The notes under the pieces are model-generated. The model did not search any database, had not been told where the DNA came from, and saw only the letters and a list, made by a program, of their open reading frames with translations. From the NCBI RefSeq assembly GCF_947500265.1, contig NZ_CANMRN010000004.1:248001-312000 (forward strand): a stretch of DNA of 64,000 bases, in the 5' to 3' direction. Source of the stretch: an uncultured Psychrobacter sp. Lineage in GTDB: Bacteria > Pseudomonadota > Gammaproteobacteria > Pseudomonadales > Moraxellaceae. The first letter of the stretch is position 1; every line of letters starts with the position of its first letter. This document shows positions 1 through 10,196 of this stretch, piece after piece. The position numbers were made by a program, and so were the translations under genes.

Positions 1-33
1 GCTGTGATTGAAGCGGTAAATAGTTTAGTGTAA
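1..33 (+). CDS. 3' end of an upstream gene (partial)
   Basis: Frame 1 is open from the window edge and ends at a TAA, giving the C-terminal peptide AVIEAVNSLV. It is followed 24 bases later by a good rho-independent terminator, which is what a real gene end would have. Ten residues are too few to name the product, and chance cannot be excluded. Confidence 0.45.
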   Translation, partial: AVIEAVNSLV

Positions 34-58
34 TAAACCTAACTTAGTTAGTATTTAA

Positions 59-95
59 AAAAGAGCTACTAGAGAAATCTAGTGGCTTTTTTTAT
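59..95 (+). terminator. rho-independent terminator
   Basis: A 10-bp stem (64-73 with 78-87, one mismatch) closes a GAAA loop and is followed by a run of seven T. An A-run in front of the stem could make it work on the minus strand too. It closes the gene ending at 33. Confidence 0.7.
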
Positions 96-234
96 GGCTT
101 AATCTTTGGCTTTTCTTTTGGTCTGCTTTCATCAATATGGCTATCGGTAAAATAACTGCTGCAATCAGTACTAAATTCTGTGCCTTAATATAATGATTTA
201 GTGGTAAATTAGAATAGATTGATTGCTCACAAAG
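79..234 (-). pseudogene. possible 3' remnant of a membrane protein gene
   Basis: The minus strand is open for about 52 codons without a usable start codon at its head. The middle of the translation is hydrophobic (LVLIAAVILPIAILM) and the end is lysine-rich, like the last membrane helix and tail of a transporter. No ribosome binding site is visible, and the end overlaps the terminator stem. This could be a decayed gene fragment or a chance open frame. Confidence 0.25.
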
Positions 235-303
235 TTAAGTTTTATTTCTTGTGCAGCTCTCATATAAAAATAAATTATATGACTATAGAACTGGAAAAAT
301 TAG

Positions 304-846
304 ATGGATAGTATCGAACTGGCAAATGCTATTACATGGCTAAAACAGATTGAACTAAGTGAAGGCTTGATAGCAGCCTGCATAATCGGAATATTTGGGC
401 TATGCGGTATTCTCATTACTCAGAGATCTGAACGCAAAAAGGAGTATGAAGCCTTTTTGAGAATAAAGTTTGAGGAAGTGGTTTTTAGACTGGTTGATTT
501 TGCAGCCATTATTCAGGAAGTTCAATCCAAAAGTTTTTCAAGCAATTGCGATGAAGCTTTGGACGTTGATGAGTTTTACAGAGAAGGTGGCAAGATAGAA
601 ATATTAATAGCTTTATATTTTCCAGAGCTTGAGAAAAAATATGAGTTGTTTTTGAATACAGGGGGAAACCTGATAAATGCACAGCAGGAATATGAAACTA
701 ATCCTAACGATAGTACTTTAGATGTACTTAAACAGCTTGATGAAGAGTATGATCGGGTTTATAAGAGTTTTTATAAACATATCAAATTATGTTCTTCTAC
801 TTATGCCAAGCCTTTAAAGCATCGTAAGAGAGTGCTGATTAATTAA
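304..846 (+). CDS. hypothetical single-pass membrane protein
   Basis: 180 residues. One hydrophobic segment at about residues 21-40 (LIAACIIGIFGLCGILI) is followed at once by a basic stretch (RSERKKE), which predicts an N-out or short-anchor topology with a cytoplasmic, mostly alpha-helical, acidic body. No family is recognised. Such short anchored helical proteins often sit beside defence or stress genes, and the next gene is a NERD nuclease-like protein on the same strand. The gap to the preferred start of that gene is 60 bases, so they may be co-transcribed. The function is unknown. Confidence 0.6.
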   Translation: MDSIELANAITWLKQIELSEGLIAACIIGIFGLCGILITQRSERKKEYEAFLRIKFEEVVFRLVDFAAIIQEVQSKSFSSNCDEALDVDEFYREGGKIEILIALYFPELEKKYELFLNTGGNLINAQQEYETNPNDSTLDVLKQLDEEYDRVYKSFYKHIKLCSSTYAKPLKHRKRVLIN

Positions 847-906
847 ATTTAAAGAGTCTTGGTATTACGCCTAGTACATTCTATAACCATTCTAAAGATC
901 GCTACC

Positions 907-1953
907 ATGTCCCTAAAATCCTCCTTCAAAGGTTTCCTAGGTGAGACCGTCATCAACGTCGCCATGTGGTTAAAGCTTGAAAAAGATGTTTACCACCGAT
1001 TAAACGGTATTACTTTGCCACGAGCTAATGACGGCAGTACCCAAATCGATCATATCATCGTTTCTGCATACGGCATATTCGTCATCGAAACCAAAAACTA
1101 TAAAGGCTGGATATATGGTAGCGAGAACCAAAGACAATGGACACAAGTTTTCCAAAATGGAAGTAAATTCAAATTCCAGAACCCACTCCGCCAAAACTAC
1201 TTGCACATTAAGACGCTGGCAGATTTATTGGGCTTGGAGCTGAGCTACTTTCATTCGATGATTGCTTTCATCGGTGAGTGCGAATTAAAAACCCGCGATG
1301 AGTTGCCCGAGCATGTATTGACGAGTGGTATGGTCTCGTATGTAAAGAAAAAGCAAGATAAGATACTCACTGAAGATGAGGTTGCATCTATTGTTGAGCA
1401 GATTAATAGCAATAGATTTAGCAAATCGTGGCGCACCAATCGGCAGCACAAAGCCTATCTAAAAGACAAGCATAGCAATCCAAGCCAGAATACAAACAAA
1501 CAGCCTAGCGGTAACGCTAATGATAAACCAATTGCTAAAGTGGCTACTAAGGCTACACCAGAGCCGATAGTAAAAGAGACCGCTAAACGCGCTATTCTAA
1601 AAAGTAGAGAAGTGCATCGATGGTCTGGTCAGACTGAAATTGAATTTAGCGAGTTACCAATTGATAGTATGGACACTCAGCAGGCAGTCACTCAGCATAC
1701 AATTACATCGCACGATATTGCTGATAAGGTTTTTCTTACGCCGTTTGAAGTTATGGAACCTGAACTAGCAGCGAGTTCCTCTGCGACAGATGAAGTGATA
1801 GACCATACAGCTGATTTAATTCAAACACCAACCTGCCCAAGATGTAACGGTGAGATGATAAAGCGCGTGGCAAAAAAAGGCCTGAATCAAGGTCAGACCT
1901 TTTTTGGTTGTAGCAAATTTCCTAAGTGTCGCGGTGTGGTGAATATTGATTAA
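907..1953 (+). CDS. NERD-domain protein with C-terminal topoisomerase-type zinc finger
   Basis: 348 residues from the ATG at 907; a longer frame opens with TTG at 859, but its first 16 residues look unlike NERD proteins. Residues about 8-120 form a nuclease-related domain: GETVINVAMWL, then IDHIIVS (Asp48) and IETKN (Glu61, Lys63) match the D-ExK core of restriction-endonuclease-like folds. A long low-complexity linker follows. The end (about residues 310-345) has four cysteines in CPRCNGEM and FFGCSKFPKCRG, the zinc finger found at topoisomerase I C-termini and in single-strand DNA binding modules. By analogy it acts on DNA, perhaps in processing or defence. Its substrate is unknown. Confidence 0.85.
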   Translation: MSLKSSFKGFLGETVINVAMWLKLEKDVYHRLNGITLPRANDGSTQIDHIIVSAYGIFVIETKNYKGWIYGSENQRQWTQVFQNGSKFKFQNPLRQNYLHIKTLADLLGLELSYFHSMIAFIGECELKTRDELPEHVLTSGMVSYVKKKQDKILTEDEVASIVEQINSNRFSKSWRTNRQHKAYLKDKHSNPSQNTNKQPSGNANDKPIAKVATKATPEPIVKETAKRAILKSREVHRWSGQTEIEFSELPIDSMDTQQAVTQHTITSHDIADKVFLTPFEVMEPELAASSSATDEVIDHTADLIQTPTCPRCNGEMIKRVAKKGLNQGQTFFGCSKFPKCRGVVNID

Positions 1954-1980
1954 TCGTTAATTATCTTAACCTTAATCATC

Positions 1981-2952
1981 TTAACCATATATCTCTTCTA
2001 AACGTAAACAAGCAACCAATCGACCATCCCATTCGCGCAGTTGTGGCTCTACTTCGCTGCATTGCTGCTTGGCATAGGGGCAGCGTTTGTGTAGGGCGCA
2101 GCCACTTGGTGGATTGAGCGGACTTGGTAGCTCACCTTGTAGGGTTAAATCATTCTTATGACCATTTACCGTTGGGGCAGCAGCCAATAACGCGATAGTA
2201 TAGGGATGCTTTGGCGCATTATAAATCGCTTCTTTGGGGCCGTGCTCAACAGCTTGACCCAAATACATCACCATCACATCATCAGCGACGTGGCGCACGA
2301 CCGACAAGTTGTGCGAGATAAAAACGTAAGCAGTACGATACTCATCCTGCAAATCCATAAATAGATTTAAGACTTGTGCTTGGATTGATACATCAAGGGC
2401 GGAAGTTGGCTCATCAGCGACGACGATTTTAGGGTTGAGCATCATGGCGCGGGCGAGGGCAATACGTTGACGCTGACCACCCGAAAACATATGCGGATAA
2501 CGACCAGCGTGTTCGGGACGTAGACCGACATGTCTCATCATCTCGTTGATTTTGTCGCGCTTTTCCTCTTTAGACAGTTTGGTATGGATATCCAATGGTT
2601 CTGTCAATTGATAGCCAATGGTATGACGCGGATTTAAGCTACCATAAGGGTTTTGGAAGACCATTTGAATTTCAGTACGCAATTCTTTTAGCGCTTTTCT
2701 GCTATAGCCAGTGGTGCCTTCATCGTTGATAAATAGCTCACCATGTGTGGGCGCTTCAATCAGCGTCAACTGGCGGGCAAGCGTGGATTTACCGCAGCCT
2801 GACTCACCAACGACGGCCAATGTCTTGCCAGCTTCAAGTTCGAAAGAGACACCATTGAGCGCTTTTACATACGCTTTTGCTTTGCCCAGACCTTGTGATA
2901 CTGGGTAGTGTTTGTGTAGATTGTCTGCTTTTAGGACCACTTTATTACTCAT
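1981..2952 (-). CDS. dppF: dipeptide ABC transporter, ATP-binding subunit DppF
   Basis: 323 residues. Walker A GESGCGKS is at residues 49-56, the ABC signature FSGGQRQR near 156-163 and Walker B IVVADEP near 175-181, followed by the H-loop ISHNLS. The C-terminal oligopeptide-transport extension has the cysteine pattern [14 protein letters not shown]. DppF and DppD form the ATPase pair that energises import through DppB/DppC. It is last in the dppABCDF run and its start overlaps the dppD stop by 4 bases (ATGA type), implying translational coupling. Specificity (dipeptide, oligopeptide or heme) cannot be read from the ATPase. Confidence 0.92.
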   Translation of the reverse strand: MSNKVVLKADNLHKHYPVSQGLGKAKAYVKALNGVSFELEAGKTLAVVGESGCGKSTLARQLTLIEAPTHGELFINDEGTTGYSRKALKELRTEIQMVFQNPYGSLNPRHTIGYQLTEPLDIHTKLSKEEKRDKINEMMRHVGLRPEHAGRYPHMFSGGQRQRIALARAMMLNPKIVVADEPTSALDVSIQAQVLNLFMDLQDEYRTAYVFISHNLSVVRHVADDVMVMYLGQAVEHGPKEAIYNAPKHPYTIALLAAAPTVNGHKNDLTLQGELPSPLNPPSGCALHKRCPYAKQQCSEVEPQLREWDGRLVACLRLEEIYG

Positions 2953-4016
2953 ACTTGTGACTCCAAGGTAGCAGCGTGAGAGGGGCGAGAGGTAATATCA
3001 GAATCAATACAGCGCACCTTGCCATTGTGCGTATCTAAAATAGGTGGCGGTACTTCGCAAGCAGGTTCTTTATACGGGCAACGCGGAGACAACAAGCAAC
3101 CAGCTGGCCTGTCATATTGACTTGGTACGACCCCTGGTAAGCTGTTCAATCTATCTTGACCGATGGCTAATTCAGGGATGGCTTGTAGCAATGCTTCAGT
3201 ATAAGGATGTGCAGGCTTTTGAAAAATCTCTGGCACGGTACTGGTTTCGACCACTTGTCCAGCATACATAACCGCGACATCGCGCGAGTTCTGTGCGACC
3301 AAACCCAAGTCGTGAGTAATCAGTACCATCGCCATTTGCTTTTCGCGTTGCAATCGGCTCAGCAAATCCATGATTTGCGCCTGTACGGTGACATCCAGAG
3401 CCGTAGTCGGTTCATCAGCGATCAGTAGTTTTGGCTCGCAAGCAATCGCCATCGCAATCATGACTCGCTGACTCATACCGCCTGATAGCTGATGCGGATA
3501 GACCTTAAGTCGATTTTTGGCATCGGGCATCTCGACCAACTCTAGCAGTTCTAAGATACGTGTTTGTACGGCTGCGCCTCGTAAACCAAGGTGCTTGCGT
3601 AGTACTTCACCCAATTGCATCTCAACCGTAAAGCTTGGATTTAGGCAAGACATCGCATTCTGAAAAATCATAGAGATGTCTTTGCCAATGATGCCGCGTC
3701 TCTCTTTGGCTGACATACTGAGCATGTCTTTATTGTCAAAGACCACTCGCTGTGCACGTACGGTCGCAGAAGGTGGCAATAGCCCCATCAGCGCCATCAT
3801 GGTGACTGATTTACCTGAGCCAGATTCACCCACGACAGCAATGACCTCACCTTGGGTTATCTTTAATGACACATCATCCACTGCACGAAAGGCACGCACT
3901 CCTTGTCCAAAAGTGACAGACAGGTTTTCAATATCTAACAGCAAGGGTGAGTCTTTTGTTGATGCACCATTCATAGACGTGTGAGTGATAGGTGTATTGA
4001 TTAATGGTTCAGTCAT
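2949..4016 (-). CDS. dppD: dipeptide ABC transporter, ATP-binding subunit DppD
   Basis: 355 residues. Walker A GESGSGKS is near residue 62, the signature LSGGMSQR near 176 and Walker B LLIADEP near 196. The C-terminal extension contains [14 protein letters not shown], cysteines conserved in this subfamily. About 25 residues precede the usual start of the domain and look like an ordinary lead-in. It pairs with DppF. The start lies one base past the dppC stop, so the two are transcribed and probably translated together. Confidence 0.92.
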   Translation of the reverse strand: MTEPLINTPITHTSMNGASTKDSPLLLDIENLSVTFGQGVRAFRAVDDVSLKITQGEVIAVVGESGSGKSVTMMALMGLLPPSATVRAQRVVFDNKDMLSMSAKERRGIIGKDISMIFQNAMSCLNPSFTVEMQLGEVLRKHLGLRGAAVQTRILELLELVEMPDAKNRLKVYPHQLSGGMSQRVMIAMAIACEPKLLIADEPTTALDVTVQAQIMDLLSRLQREKQMAMVLITHDLGLVAQNSRDVAVMYAGQVVETSTVPEIFQKPAHPYTEALLQAIPELAIGQDRLNSLPGVVPSQYDRPAGCLLSPRCPYKEPACEVPPPILDTHNGKVRCIDSDITSRPSHAATLESQV

Positions 4017-4017
4017 C

Positions 4018-4932
4018 TTAGGTCACCTGCTTTAATTTAGGATCTAGCGCATCGCGTAAGCCATCACCAGTCAGGTTGATCGATAGTGCAGCCAAGAAAA
4101 TAGCGACACCCGGCCAAATTGCTAGCCAAACATTACTTTGAATATATTGACGCGCCGTACCTAGCATCGCGCCCCATTCGGCATCTGGTGGCTGTACGCC
4201 AAAGCCCAAGAAACCAATCGCACCTGCTTCTAAAATAGCAGACGAGAAAATCATCGTTGCCTGTACGATAAGCGGTGCCATACAGTTGGGCAAAATGGTG
4301 ATAAACAACAATCTGAGCACGCCAGCACCCATCACTTGTGAAGCAATGAAGTATTCTCGCTGCAGCTCTACCATCGCAGTCGCACGAGTCAGCCGAATGA
4401 ATGGCGGTGTACAGACCAGTGCGATCGTAATAATCGTATTGGTCATAGATGGCCCTAAGATAGCGGCAATGATAATGGCCAATAGCAAGCTCGGGTATGA
4501 CATCAAGATATCATTGACCAACATGACGGCTTTGCCCCAGACCTTTGGCCAAAACGCCGCACTTAGACCTAATGAGATACCAACCAACATCGCCAGAGTC
4601 GTTGCGCTTAGACCGATAAACAATGAATAACGTGCGCCATACATCACTCGAGACAATGTATCTCGGCCCGCATCATCAGTGCCTAGCCAAAACATCGAAT
4701 TGCCGCCATCTAAAAAGGCAGGCGGCAATTGCTCTTGACCGGTGAACAGCTCGTAAGGATCGTGAGGCGCAATAGCAGGCGCAAGTATGGCAACAAGTAC
4801 CATTAATGCCAGTACGATAAAACCAATCACTGCGCCTTTGTTTCGGCAGAACGTCGATAAAAATAGCTGCCAAGATGACGGCGGTGTGGCGGCCATTAGA
4901 TTGACATCAGAGGGGAGAACAGAAGGCTTCAT
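4018..4932 (-). CDS. dppC: dipeptide ABC transporter, permease DppC
   Basis: 304 residues from the ATG at 4932. The ATG at 4938 is too close to the AGGAA at 4939-4943, whereas 4932 is spaced well. About six membrane helices are present. The cytoplasmic EAA-type loop ([19 protein letters not shown]...LPN) docks on the ATPases. The N-terminal helix is followed by a periplasmic stretch ([11 protein letters not shown]), as in OppC/DppC proteins. It forms the channel with DppB. It lies downstream of dppB with a gap of about 130 bases. Confidence 0.92.
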   Translation of the reverse strand: MKPSVLPSDVNLMAATPPSSWQLFLSTFCRNKGAVIGFIVLALMVLVAILAPAIAPHDPYELFTGQEQLPPAFLDGGNSMFWLGTDDAGRDTLSRVMYGARYSLFIGLSATTLAMLVGISLGLSAAFWPKVWGKAVMLVNDILMSYPSLLLAIIIAAILGPSMTNTIITIALVCTPPFIRLTRATAMVELQREYFIASQVMGAGVLRLLFITILPNCMAPLIVQATMIFSSAILEAGAIGFLGFGVQPPDAEWGAMLGTARQYIQSNVWLAIWPGVAIFLAALSINLTGDGLRDALDPKLKQVT

Positions 4933-5065
4933 GAGCATTTCCTATAGTGGCTAGCGCAGTGACATTTTTTAGAATCTTATTCATAAAAAAGTACTAAGCA
5001 TTGCTAAAACTTCACTTGAGCGCTAATCATCACTATTTATAATGTGAGTATTTATCAATGTTAAA

Positions 5066-6082
5066 TTAAGAAGTATGGCGTATACGTGGATTGATCAGAC
5101 CATACAAAATATCAATAAATAAACTAACCAAAATCAGAGCAGTGGCGACCAACAGGATACCGTTTTGTACAATAGGGTAGTCGCGAGTGAAAAACCCATC
5201 GAGTAGCCAATTACCAACGCCTGGCCAACTAAAGATAGTCTCAGTAATAATGGCACCTGCGAGCAATGTCGCCATCTGTAGGCCAACGACGGTAACCACA
5301 GTAATCAAGGCATTACGCATCACGTGGACCAGTATTACTCGGCGTGGAGATAAGCCTTTGGCTCGTGCTGTACGCACGTAATCCTCGTCTAATACCTCTA
5401 GCATCGCAGAGCGTGTCATCCGTGCAATCATCGCTAACGGAATGGTCGATAGAGCAATAGAGGGCAATATAAAGTGTTTGACCACGTTCCAAAACGCACC
5501 AGGTTCTCCTGAGCTTAGTGAGCCGAGTAACCATGAGCCATACAGTGGCTGCACATCTAAAAACTGTGCGACAGATATCACCCCAGCGACGGGCAGTAGA
5601 CCTAAATAATGAGCGAAGATACCAGTCAGGATGGGGCCCAATAAATAGATAGGCATAGAGTAGCCTGCCAATGCGCCTGACATGAGGGTGTAATCAATCC
5701 ATGTACCACGGCGTAAGGCAGCAAAGATGCCTAAGCTGACACCAATGACACTAGCGATAACAATAGCGCATAATGCTAACTCTAAAGTAGGAACAAAATG
5801 GGCAAAAAAGTCTTGTAGTACGGGCGTACGAGTACGAAAGGACTGACCGAAATCACCCGTTAAGATACCAGTCAAATAGTCCCAATACTGGGCAACGAGT
5901 GGTTTGTCTAATCCTAGCCTTTCTAAGGCACGAGCATGTAGCTCTGGATCGACCATACGCTCGCCCATCATAATCTCGACGGCATCTCCAGGTACGAGAC
6001 GAATCAGAGTAAAAGTCGATAACGTTAGGCCAAGATAGACGGGTATTAAAATGGCAATACGACGCAGAATATAAAGTAGCAT
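5066..6082 (-). CDS. dppB: dipeptide ABC transporter, permease DppB
   Basis: 338 residues, the usual DppB length. The start MLLYILRRIAILIPVYLGLT gives the first membrane helix; the periplasmic loop has PGDAVEIMMG. The EAA-type loop DYVRTARAKGLSPRRVILVH is close to the C-terminal half, and the typical GxxTETIFSWPGVG follows. It makes the second half of the translocation pore with DppC. It is separated from dppA by about 195 bases that hold a perfect 22-bp inverted repeat, so its expression is probably lower than that of dppA. Confidence 0.92.
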   Translation of the reverse strand: MLLYILRRIAILIPVYLGLTLSTFTLIRLVPGDAVEIMMGERMVDPELHARALERLGLDKPLVAQYWDYLTGILTGDFGQSFRTRTPVLQDFFAHFVPTLELALCAIVIASVIGVSLGIFAALRRGTWIDYTLMSGALAGYSMPIYLLGPILTGIFAHYLGLLPVAGVISVAQFLDVQPLYGSWLLGSLSSGEPGAFWNVVKHFILPSIALSTIPLAMIARMTRSAMLEVLDEDYVRTARAKGLSPRRVILVHVMRNALITVVTVVGLQMATLLAGAIITETIFSWPGVGNWLLDGFFTRDYPIVQNGILLVATALILVSLFIDILYGLINPRIRHTS

Positions 6083-6170
6083 GGGCTGCTCAATAGTTGT
6101 GGTTCAATGATTAGAGTATTAGCGATGATGAAGAGATCCGTGACAAAGCGCTTAGTTCATATTGTCCATA

Positions 6171-6229
6171 TCATTCATATAAGTGCGGCTGGAGCAGAGT
6201 ATCTGACCCAGCCGCACTTATATGAATGA
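6171..6229. repeat. perfect 22-bp inverted repeat in dppA-dppB gap
   Basis: Bases 6171-6192 and 6208-6229 are exact reverse complements around a 15-base loop. The inner part is GC-rich (AAGTGCGGCTGG against CCAGCCGCACTT). On the minus-strand transcript this makes a very stable hairpin about 50 bases after the dppA stop, without a U-run. Such stems after binding-protein genes are known to stabilise the upstream mRNA and reduce read-through. Confidence 0.85.
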
Positions 6230-6277
6230 ATAAAATGAATAAATTGCTTATGTCGTAACGGAATTAATCAGTCAAGG

Positions 6278-7918
6278 TTATTCAACTTTTACACCATCGA
6301 AGCGTATTGAGCCAAGTGGGCTGATTTTATAATCGACCACGTTTGGTGCGGTGAATACGGTCACTACCGAGTGTGCCATTGTTGTCCAAGGAAGCTGCTC
6401 TTTGAATATCTGCTGAGCTTGCTCATATTCACTGACACGCTCATCTTGATTGTTAATCTGACGGGCATTGGTCACCAAATTATCGAAGTCTTTGTTACAC
6501 CAGCGCGAGTAGTTGTTACCACCGACCGCGTCACAAGACAATAACGAACCAAGCCAGTTGTCTGGATCACCATTGTCGCCAGTCCAGCCTGCTAGAATGA
6601 CATCAGGTTCACCTTTAGCAGCGCGTTTCAGGTACTCGCCCCATTCATAAGTCACAAGCTTGGTATCGACGCCAATCTTCGCCCAATCTGCTTGTAGCAT
6701 TTCAGCCATTAGCTTGGCATTTGGGTTGTACGGACGCTGAACTGGCATATACCATAGATTGATAGAAAGGTTATCCGCGCCAGCTTCTTTGATTAGTGCT
6801 TTTGCTTTTTCAACATCGTAAGGCGCGTCTTTAAGTGACTCGTCATAGCCCCACTGCGTTGGCGGCATTGGGTTGGTTGCCTTGAGGCCTTCGCTTTGAT
6901 AAACCGCATTAATAATAGCGTCTTTGTTGATCGCCATATCTAATGCTTGACGCACTTTAAGATCGCTTAATTGAGGTTTTTCTACGTTGTAACCGACATA
7001 GCCAACGTTGAAGCCAGGCTGATCGAGAACAGTGGCTTTACCTGATTTTTTGACAGATTCGATTTCGGCAGGTTTGGGATAAGCGGACACATGACATTCG
7101 CCAGCCTGCACTTTTTGGGCACGGACTGCTGAGTCTTTAGTGATGACAAACACGAGGTTGTCGATATAAATGTCGTCTTTATTCCAATAGTCTGGGTTTT
7201 TGGTATAACGAATTTGCGCGTCTTTTTGATAAGAAGTAAAAACGAACGGTCCAGTACCGACGGGCTTAGTATTTATATCAGCAGCATTGCCAGAGGCTAG
7301 CAATTGATCTGCGTACTCAGCAGAACCAATATAAGCAAAAGGCATTGCTAGGTTCTGTAGGAAAGGCGCATTGGTTTCGCTAAGGGTGATTTTTACCGTA
7401 TAGTCGTCAACCTTTTCGATATCAGAGATGATATCAGGTAGTCCCATACCGACTGAATATGGGAATTCAGCAGGATAAGCTTTATTAAATTCAAAGTCTG
7501 GGTCAGTGATACGTTCTAGCGTAAAGACAATGTCATCCGCGTTGAAATCGCGAGTCGGAGTAAAGTAATCAGTTGTACCGAATTTAACTCCTTTGCGTAG
7601 ATTAAAGGTATAAGTCTTGCCGTCTTCGCTAATATCCCAGCTTTCAGCAAGTCCTGGTTGAATCTCAGTCTCCGCTCTTTTGAATTCTACCAAGCCATTA
7701 TAAATAGGAAAGGCACTCGCATCAAAATCCGTACCTGAAGTATATTGCGCTGGATCGAATCCAGCAGGGCTACCTTCTGAGCAATAGAGCAATGTTTTGG
7801 CGGCTTTGGCATCTGAGCTAGCAGCAGAGTCATCCGTAGTTTTGTTGTCTCCACTACAGGCGCTGATACTTAAGACAAACGTCGCCAACATCGTAAGTTT
7901 GAAGAGTGATTTTTGCAT
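6278..7918 (-). CDS. dppA: dipeptide ABC transporter, periplasmic binding lipoprotein DppA
   Basis: 546 residues, family 5 solute-binding protein. A lipoprotein signal ends at the lipobox SISAC with Cys21 as the lipidated residue. The body has the family pattern: LAESWDISEDGKTYTFNLR, then KPVGTGPFVFTSY, and VRQALDMAINKDAII. It captures di- or oligopeptides in the periplasm and delivers them to DppBC. It is first in the operon. Most proteobacterial DppA proteins are soluble; the lipobox implies anchoring to a membrane. Heme or other peptides remain possible ligands. Confidence 0.9.
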   Translation of the reverse strand: MQKSLFKLTMLATFVLSISACSGDNKTTDDSAASSDAKAAKTLLYCSEGSPAGFDPAQYTSGTDFDASAFPIYNGLVEFKRAETEIQPGLAESWDISEDGKTYTFNLRKGVKFGTTDYFTPTRDFNADDIVFTLERITDPDFEFNKAYPAEFPYSVGMGLPDIISDIEKVDDYTVKITLSETNAPFLQNLAMPFAYIGSAEYADQLLASGNAADINTKPVGTGPFVFTSYQKDAQIRYTKNPDYWNKDDIYIDNLVFVITKDSAVRAQKVQAGECHVSAYPKPAEIESVKKSGKATVLDQPGFNVGYVGYNVEKPQLSDLKVRQALDMAINKDAIINAVYQSEGLKATNPMPPTQWGYDESLKDAPYDVEKAKALIKEAGADNLSINLWYMPVQRPYNPNAKLMAEMLQADWAKIGVDTKLVTYEWGEYLKRAAKGEPDVILAGWTGDNGDPDNWLGSLLSCDAVGGNNYSRWCNKDFDNLVTNARQINNQDERVSEYEQAQQIFKEQLPWTTMAHSVVTVFTAPNVVDYKISPLGSIRFDGVKVE

Positions 7919-8377
7919 TATTACATCCTATGTAATGGTAGGTAGGTACTCATGTATCCATATGTTCGTACTCGAGCATGAATACGATGAGAAAGCGTTT
8001 AGTGACCTCTAAAGTATCTATTTATACAATGTTTGTTATATACAAAATAAAACATATTAAAGGTTGTTATAACTTTAAATTATATAGATAGAAACTAAAA
8101 ATATAAATAAGTCGTTCGAATATACTCTCTTAATCTGTGATAATGCAAGCGATAAATAGACTAATTTTGATAAAAATTGCACGATTTTGCCGTATTTAGC
8201 ATCAATAAGATATTAAATACTAAATTCTATGGCTTTATGTTTATTCGCTCTAAATAGCAAAGAGACATATTTTTAGATCGCTAATTAGTTACAATTTTAC
8301 TAGGTGTAAACAATTAGAAATAATAAAGTTATGTCTCTTTAAGGTACTCAGCTATAATCCGTTTGTCCAATGCAGCA
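7919..8377. other. intergenic region upstream of dppA, AT-rich
   Basis: 459 bases without a gene. The part next to dppA must hold its promoter; an AT-rich near-palindrome (ATAACTTTAAATTAT, 8069-8083) is a candidate protein site. The far end, just after the oxidoreductase stop, holds nested inverted repeats at 8259-8340. No small ORF with a ribosome site was seen. Confidence 0.5.
8259..8340. repeat. nested inverted repeats downstream of GMC oxidoreductase gene
   Basis: The outer arms AAAGAGACATA (8259-8269) and TATGTCTCTTT (8330-8340) are perfect complements. An inner pair (8281-8293 with 8305-8317) matches at 11 of 13. Together they fold into one long imperfect hairpin of 82 bases, 37 bases after the oxidoreductase stop. 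It may be a 3' UTR structure, an atypical terminator or a very small repeat element. Confidence 0.5.
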
Positions 8378-10006
8378 TTAAACAGGGCTATGATTCGCTT
8401 TAATGAGATCGGCTATTTTTTCGGCAATCATAATAGTTGGCGCATTGGTATTGGCGCTAATAAGCGTTGGCATCACTGATGCATCGATGACTCGTAGTCC
8501 GCTCACACCTCGTACCTTTAATTCCAAATCAACCACAGAGCTGTCATCTGAGCCCATGCGGCAAGTGCCTACTGGGTGATAGATGGTATCTGACTTATTG
8601 CGGATATAGCCGAGCATGCCGTCTTTTTCAAGGTAAGGGGCAGGGTAATCTTCAGTGATATACTTAGCGAGTGCGGACTCTTGCATGATGGCGCGAGTAC
8701 GCTCGGCACCGGCAACCATATACTCTATGTCTTTTGGATGCGACAGATAGTTTGGATCGATCAAGACAGCATCAGAAGGTTCGGCTGAGTCCAATCTAAC
8801 AGTACCTCGACTTTCAGGTCGTAAGTAGCAACTGTGACAAGAGACAGCAAATCCGCGTCTGAGATCGCGACCGTGCTCGATCACGCGTGAGATGACAAAG
8901 TGCAGCTGTGTATTTGGCCACTCTTTTGGGTCATCACCGACGCTAAAGAACGCACCTGCCTCTGCATAGTTGGTAGACAGCAGCCCTGTACCGTCTTTTC
9001 TCCACTGCCGAATACTTTTGGTTAATGTCGAAATCGATGCCATGCCAATACCGATGACATCAGTAGTATTGACCTCGTAATCAAAGACGACATCTAAGTG
9101 ATCCTGCAAATTGCCACCGACTTCAGGTGCATCTACTACCACATCGATACCATGAGACTGCAAATGCTCTGCAGGGCCGATACCTGAGAGCATCAGAACT
9201 TTAGGTGAACCAAACGCGCCACCTGATAGTAAGACTTCATGACGCGCCGTGACAGTATGTTCGACACCGTCTTTTTCGTAGACGACGCCTGTCGCTTGAT
9301 TGTTTTCAATAATGACGCGGTTAGCCTGTGCATGAGTGATAACAGTCAGGTTGGCACGGTTTTGTACAGGATGTAGATAGGCAGCTGCGGCAGAGCAACG
9401 CTGGCCTTGTTTTTCACCATGGAAATGAGTGACTTGATACAACCCTGTACCGTCTTGCTTTTCGCTATTAAAGTCAGGGTTGTGATCTAGGCCATTGGCA
9501 ATCGCAGCTTCTACAAATGCTTTGGAGATGTCTCGCGGACTGAGTAGGTCGCTAACATGCAGCGGCCCGCTATCACCATGTAGGTCATCGCTACCACGAA
9601 CGTTGTTTTCAGCTTTGATAAAGTAGGGTAATACATCGTCAAACCCCCAGCCAGTACAGCCTTGCTCTACCCAGCGCTCATAATCTAGCTTACTACCGCG
9701 TGTATAGATCATAGCATTGATAGCTGATGATCCGCCCAAACATTGTCCACGCGGCTGAAAACCTTTACGGTTATTAAGGTGCTCTTGCGGAGTGGTGTGA
9801 AAGCACCAGTTATTCAATTTAAGTGGTTTGCCAGGAACCATCAGAATCAGTCCAGCAGGCACACGTACTGCTAGATCTTTGCCATCACCGCCGTACTCTA
9901 ATAAACAGACACTGATATTTGGGTTTTCAGTGAGACGGCTGGCGAGCACGCAACCTGCTGATCCACCACCGACGATGACATAGTCAAATGTTGTGTCAAA
10001 TTCCAT
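8378..10006 (-). CDS. GMC-family FAD alcohol dehydrogenase / choline dehydrogenase-like
   Basis: 542 residues. The N-terminal dinucleotide motif [13 protein letters not shown] (residues 13-25), the GMC signature [18 protein letters not shown] and the C-terminal catalytic HPVGTCRMG (about residue 476) identify a glucose-methanol-choline oxidoreductase. A clear ribosome site AAGGA precedes the ATG at 10006. It is distinct from the true BetA at 22047. Its closest functional kin are long- or medium-chain alcohol dehydrogenases such as AlkJ, which pass electrons to quinone. Its place behind alcohol and aldehyde dehydrogenase genes supports alcohol oxidation; the substrate is inferred only. Confidence 0.88.
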   Translation of the reverse strand: MEFDTTFDYVIVGGGSAGCVLASRLTENPNISVCLLEYGGDGKDLAVRVPAGLILMVPGKPLKLNNWCFHTTPQEHLNNRKGFQPRGQCLGGSSAINAMIYTRGSKLDYERWVEQGCTGWGFDDVLPYFIKAENNVRGSDDLHGDSGPLHVSDLLSPRDISKAFVEAAIANGLDHNPDFNSEKQDGTGLYQVTHFHGEKQGQRCSAAAAYLHPVQNRANLTVITHAQANRVIIENNQATGVVYEKDGVEHTVTARHEVLLSGGAFGSPKVLMLSGIGPAEHLQSHGIDVVVDAPEVGGNLQDHLDVVFDYEVNTTDVIGIGMASISTLTKSIRQWRKDGTGLLSTNYAEAGAFFSVGDDPKEWPNTQLHFVISRVIEHGRDLRRGFAVSCHSCYLRPESRGTVRLDSAEPSDAVLIDPNYLSHPKDIEYMVAGAERTRAIMQESALAKYITEDYPAPYLEKDGMLGYIRNKSDTIYHPVGTCRMGSDDSSVVDLELKVRGVSGLRVIDASVMPTLISANTNAPTIMIAEKIADLIKANHSPV

Positions 10007-10196
10007 TTTATATTCCTTATAGCATCCATGCTAATTAAAATAGGGTACGCTTTACAGTAACTATTATTCTGCTGAAATAATAAAATAAAAATGACTCTGC
10101 GGTATCTGTTTGCGCCAATATCGTAGGACAAGCTAAGACTGTTATATTCGGTACATTATTTAAAATTAATGCTACTTAATTTTGCATCGAACGACC

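Noticed and set aside
8378..10006. Calling this GMC enzyme a second betA
   Set aside because: It has HPVGTCRMG rather than the BetA HPSCTC form and lies among alcohol and aldehyde dehydrogenase genes.
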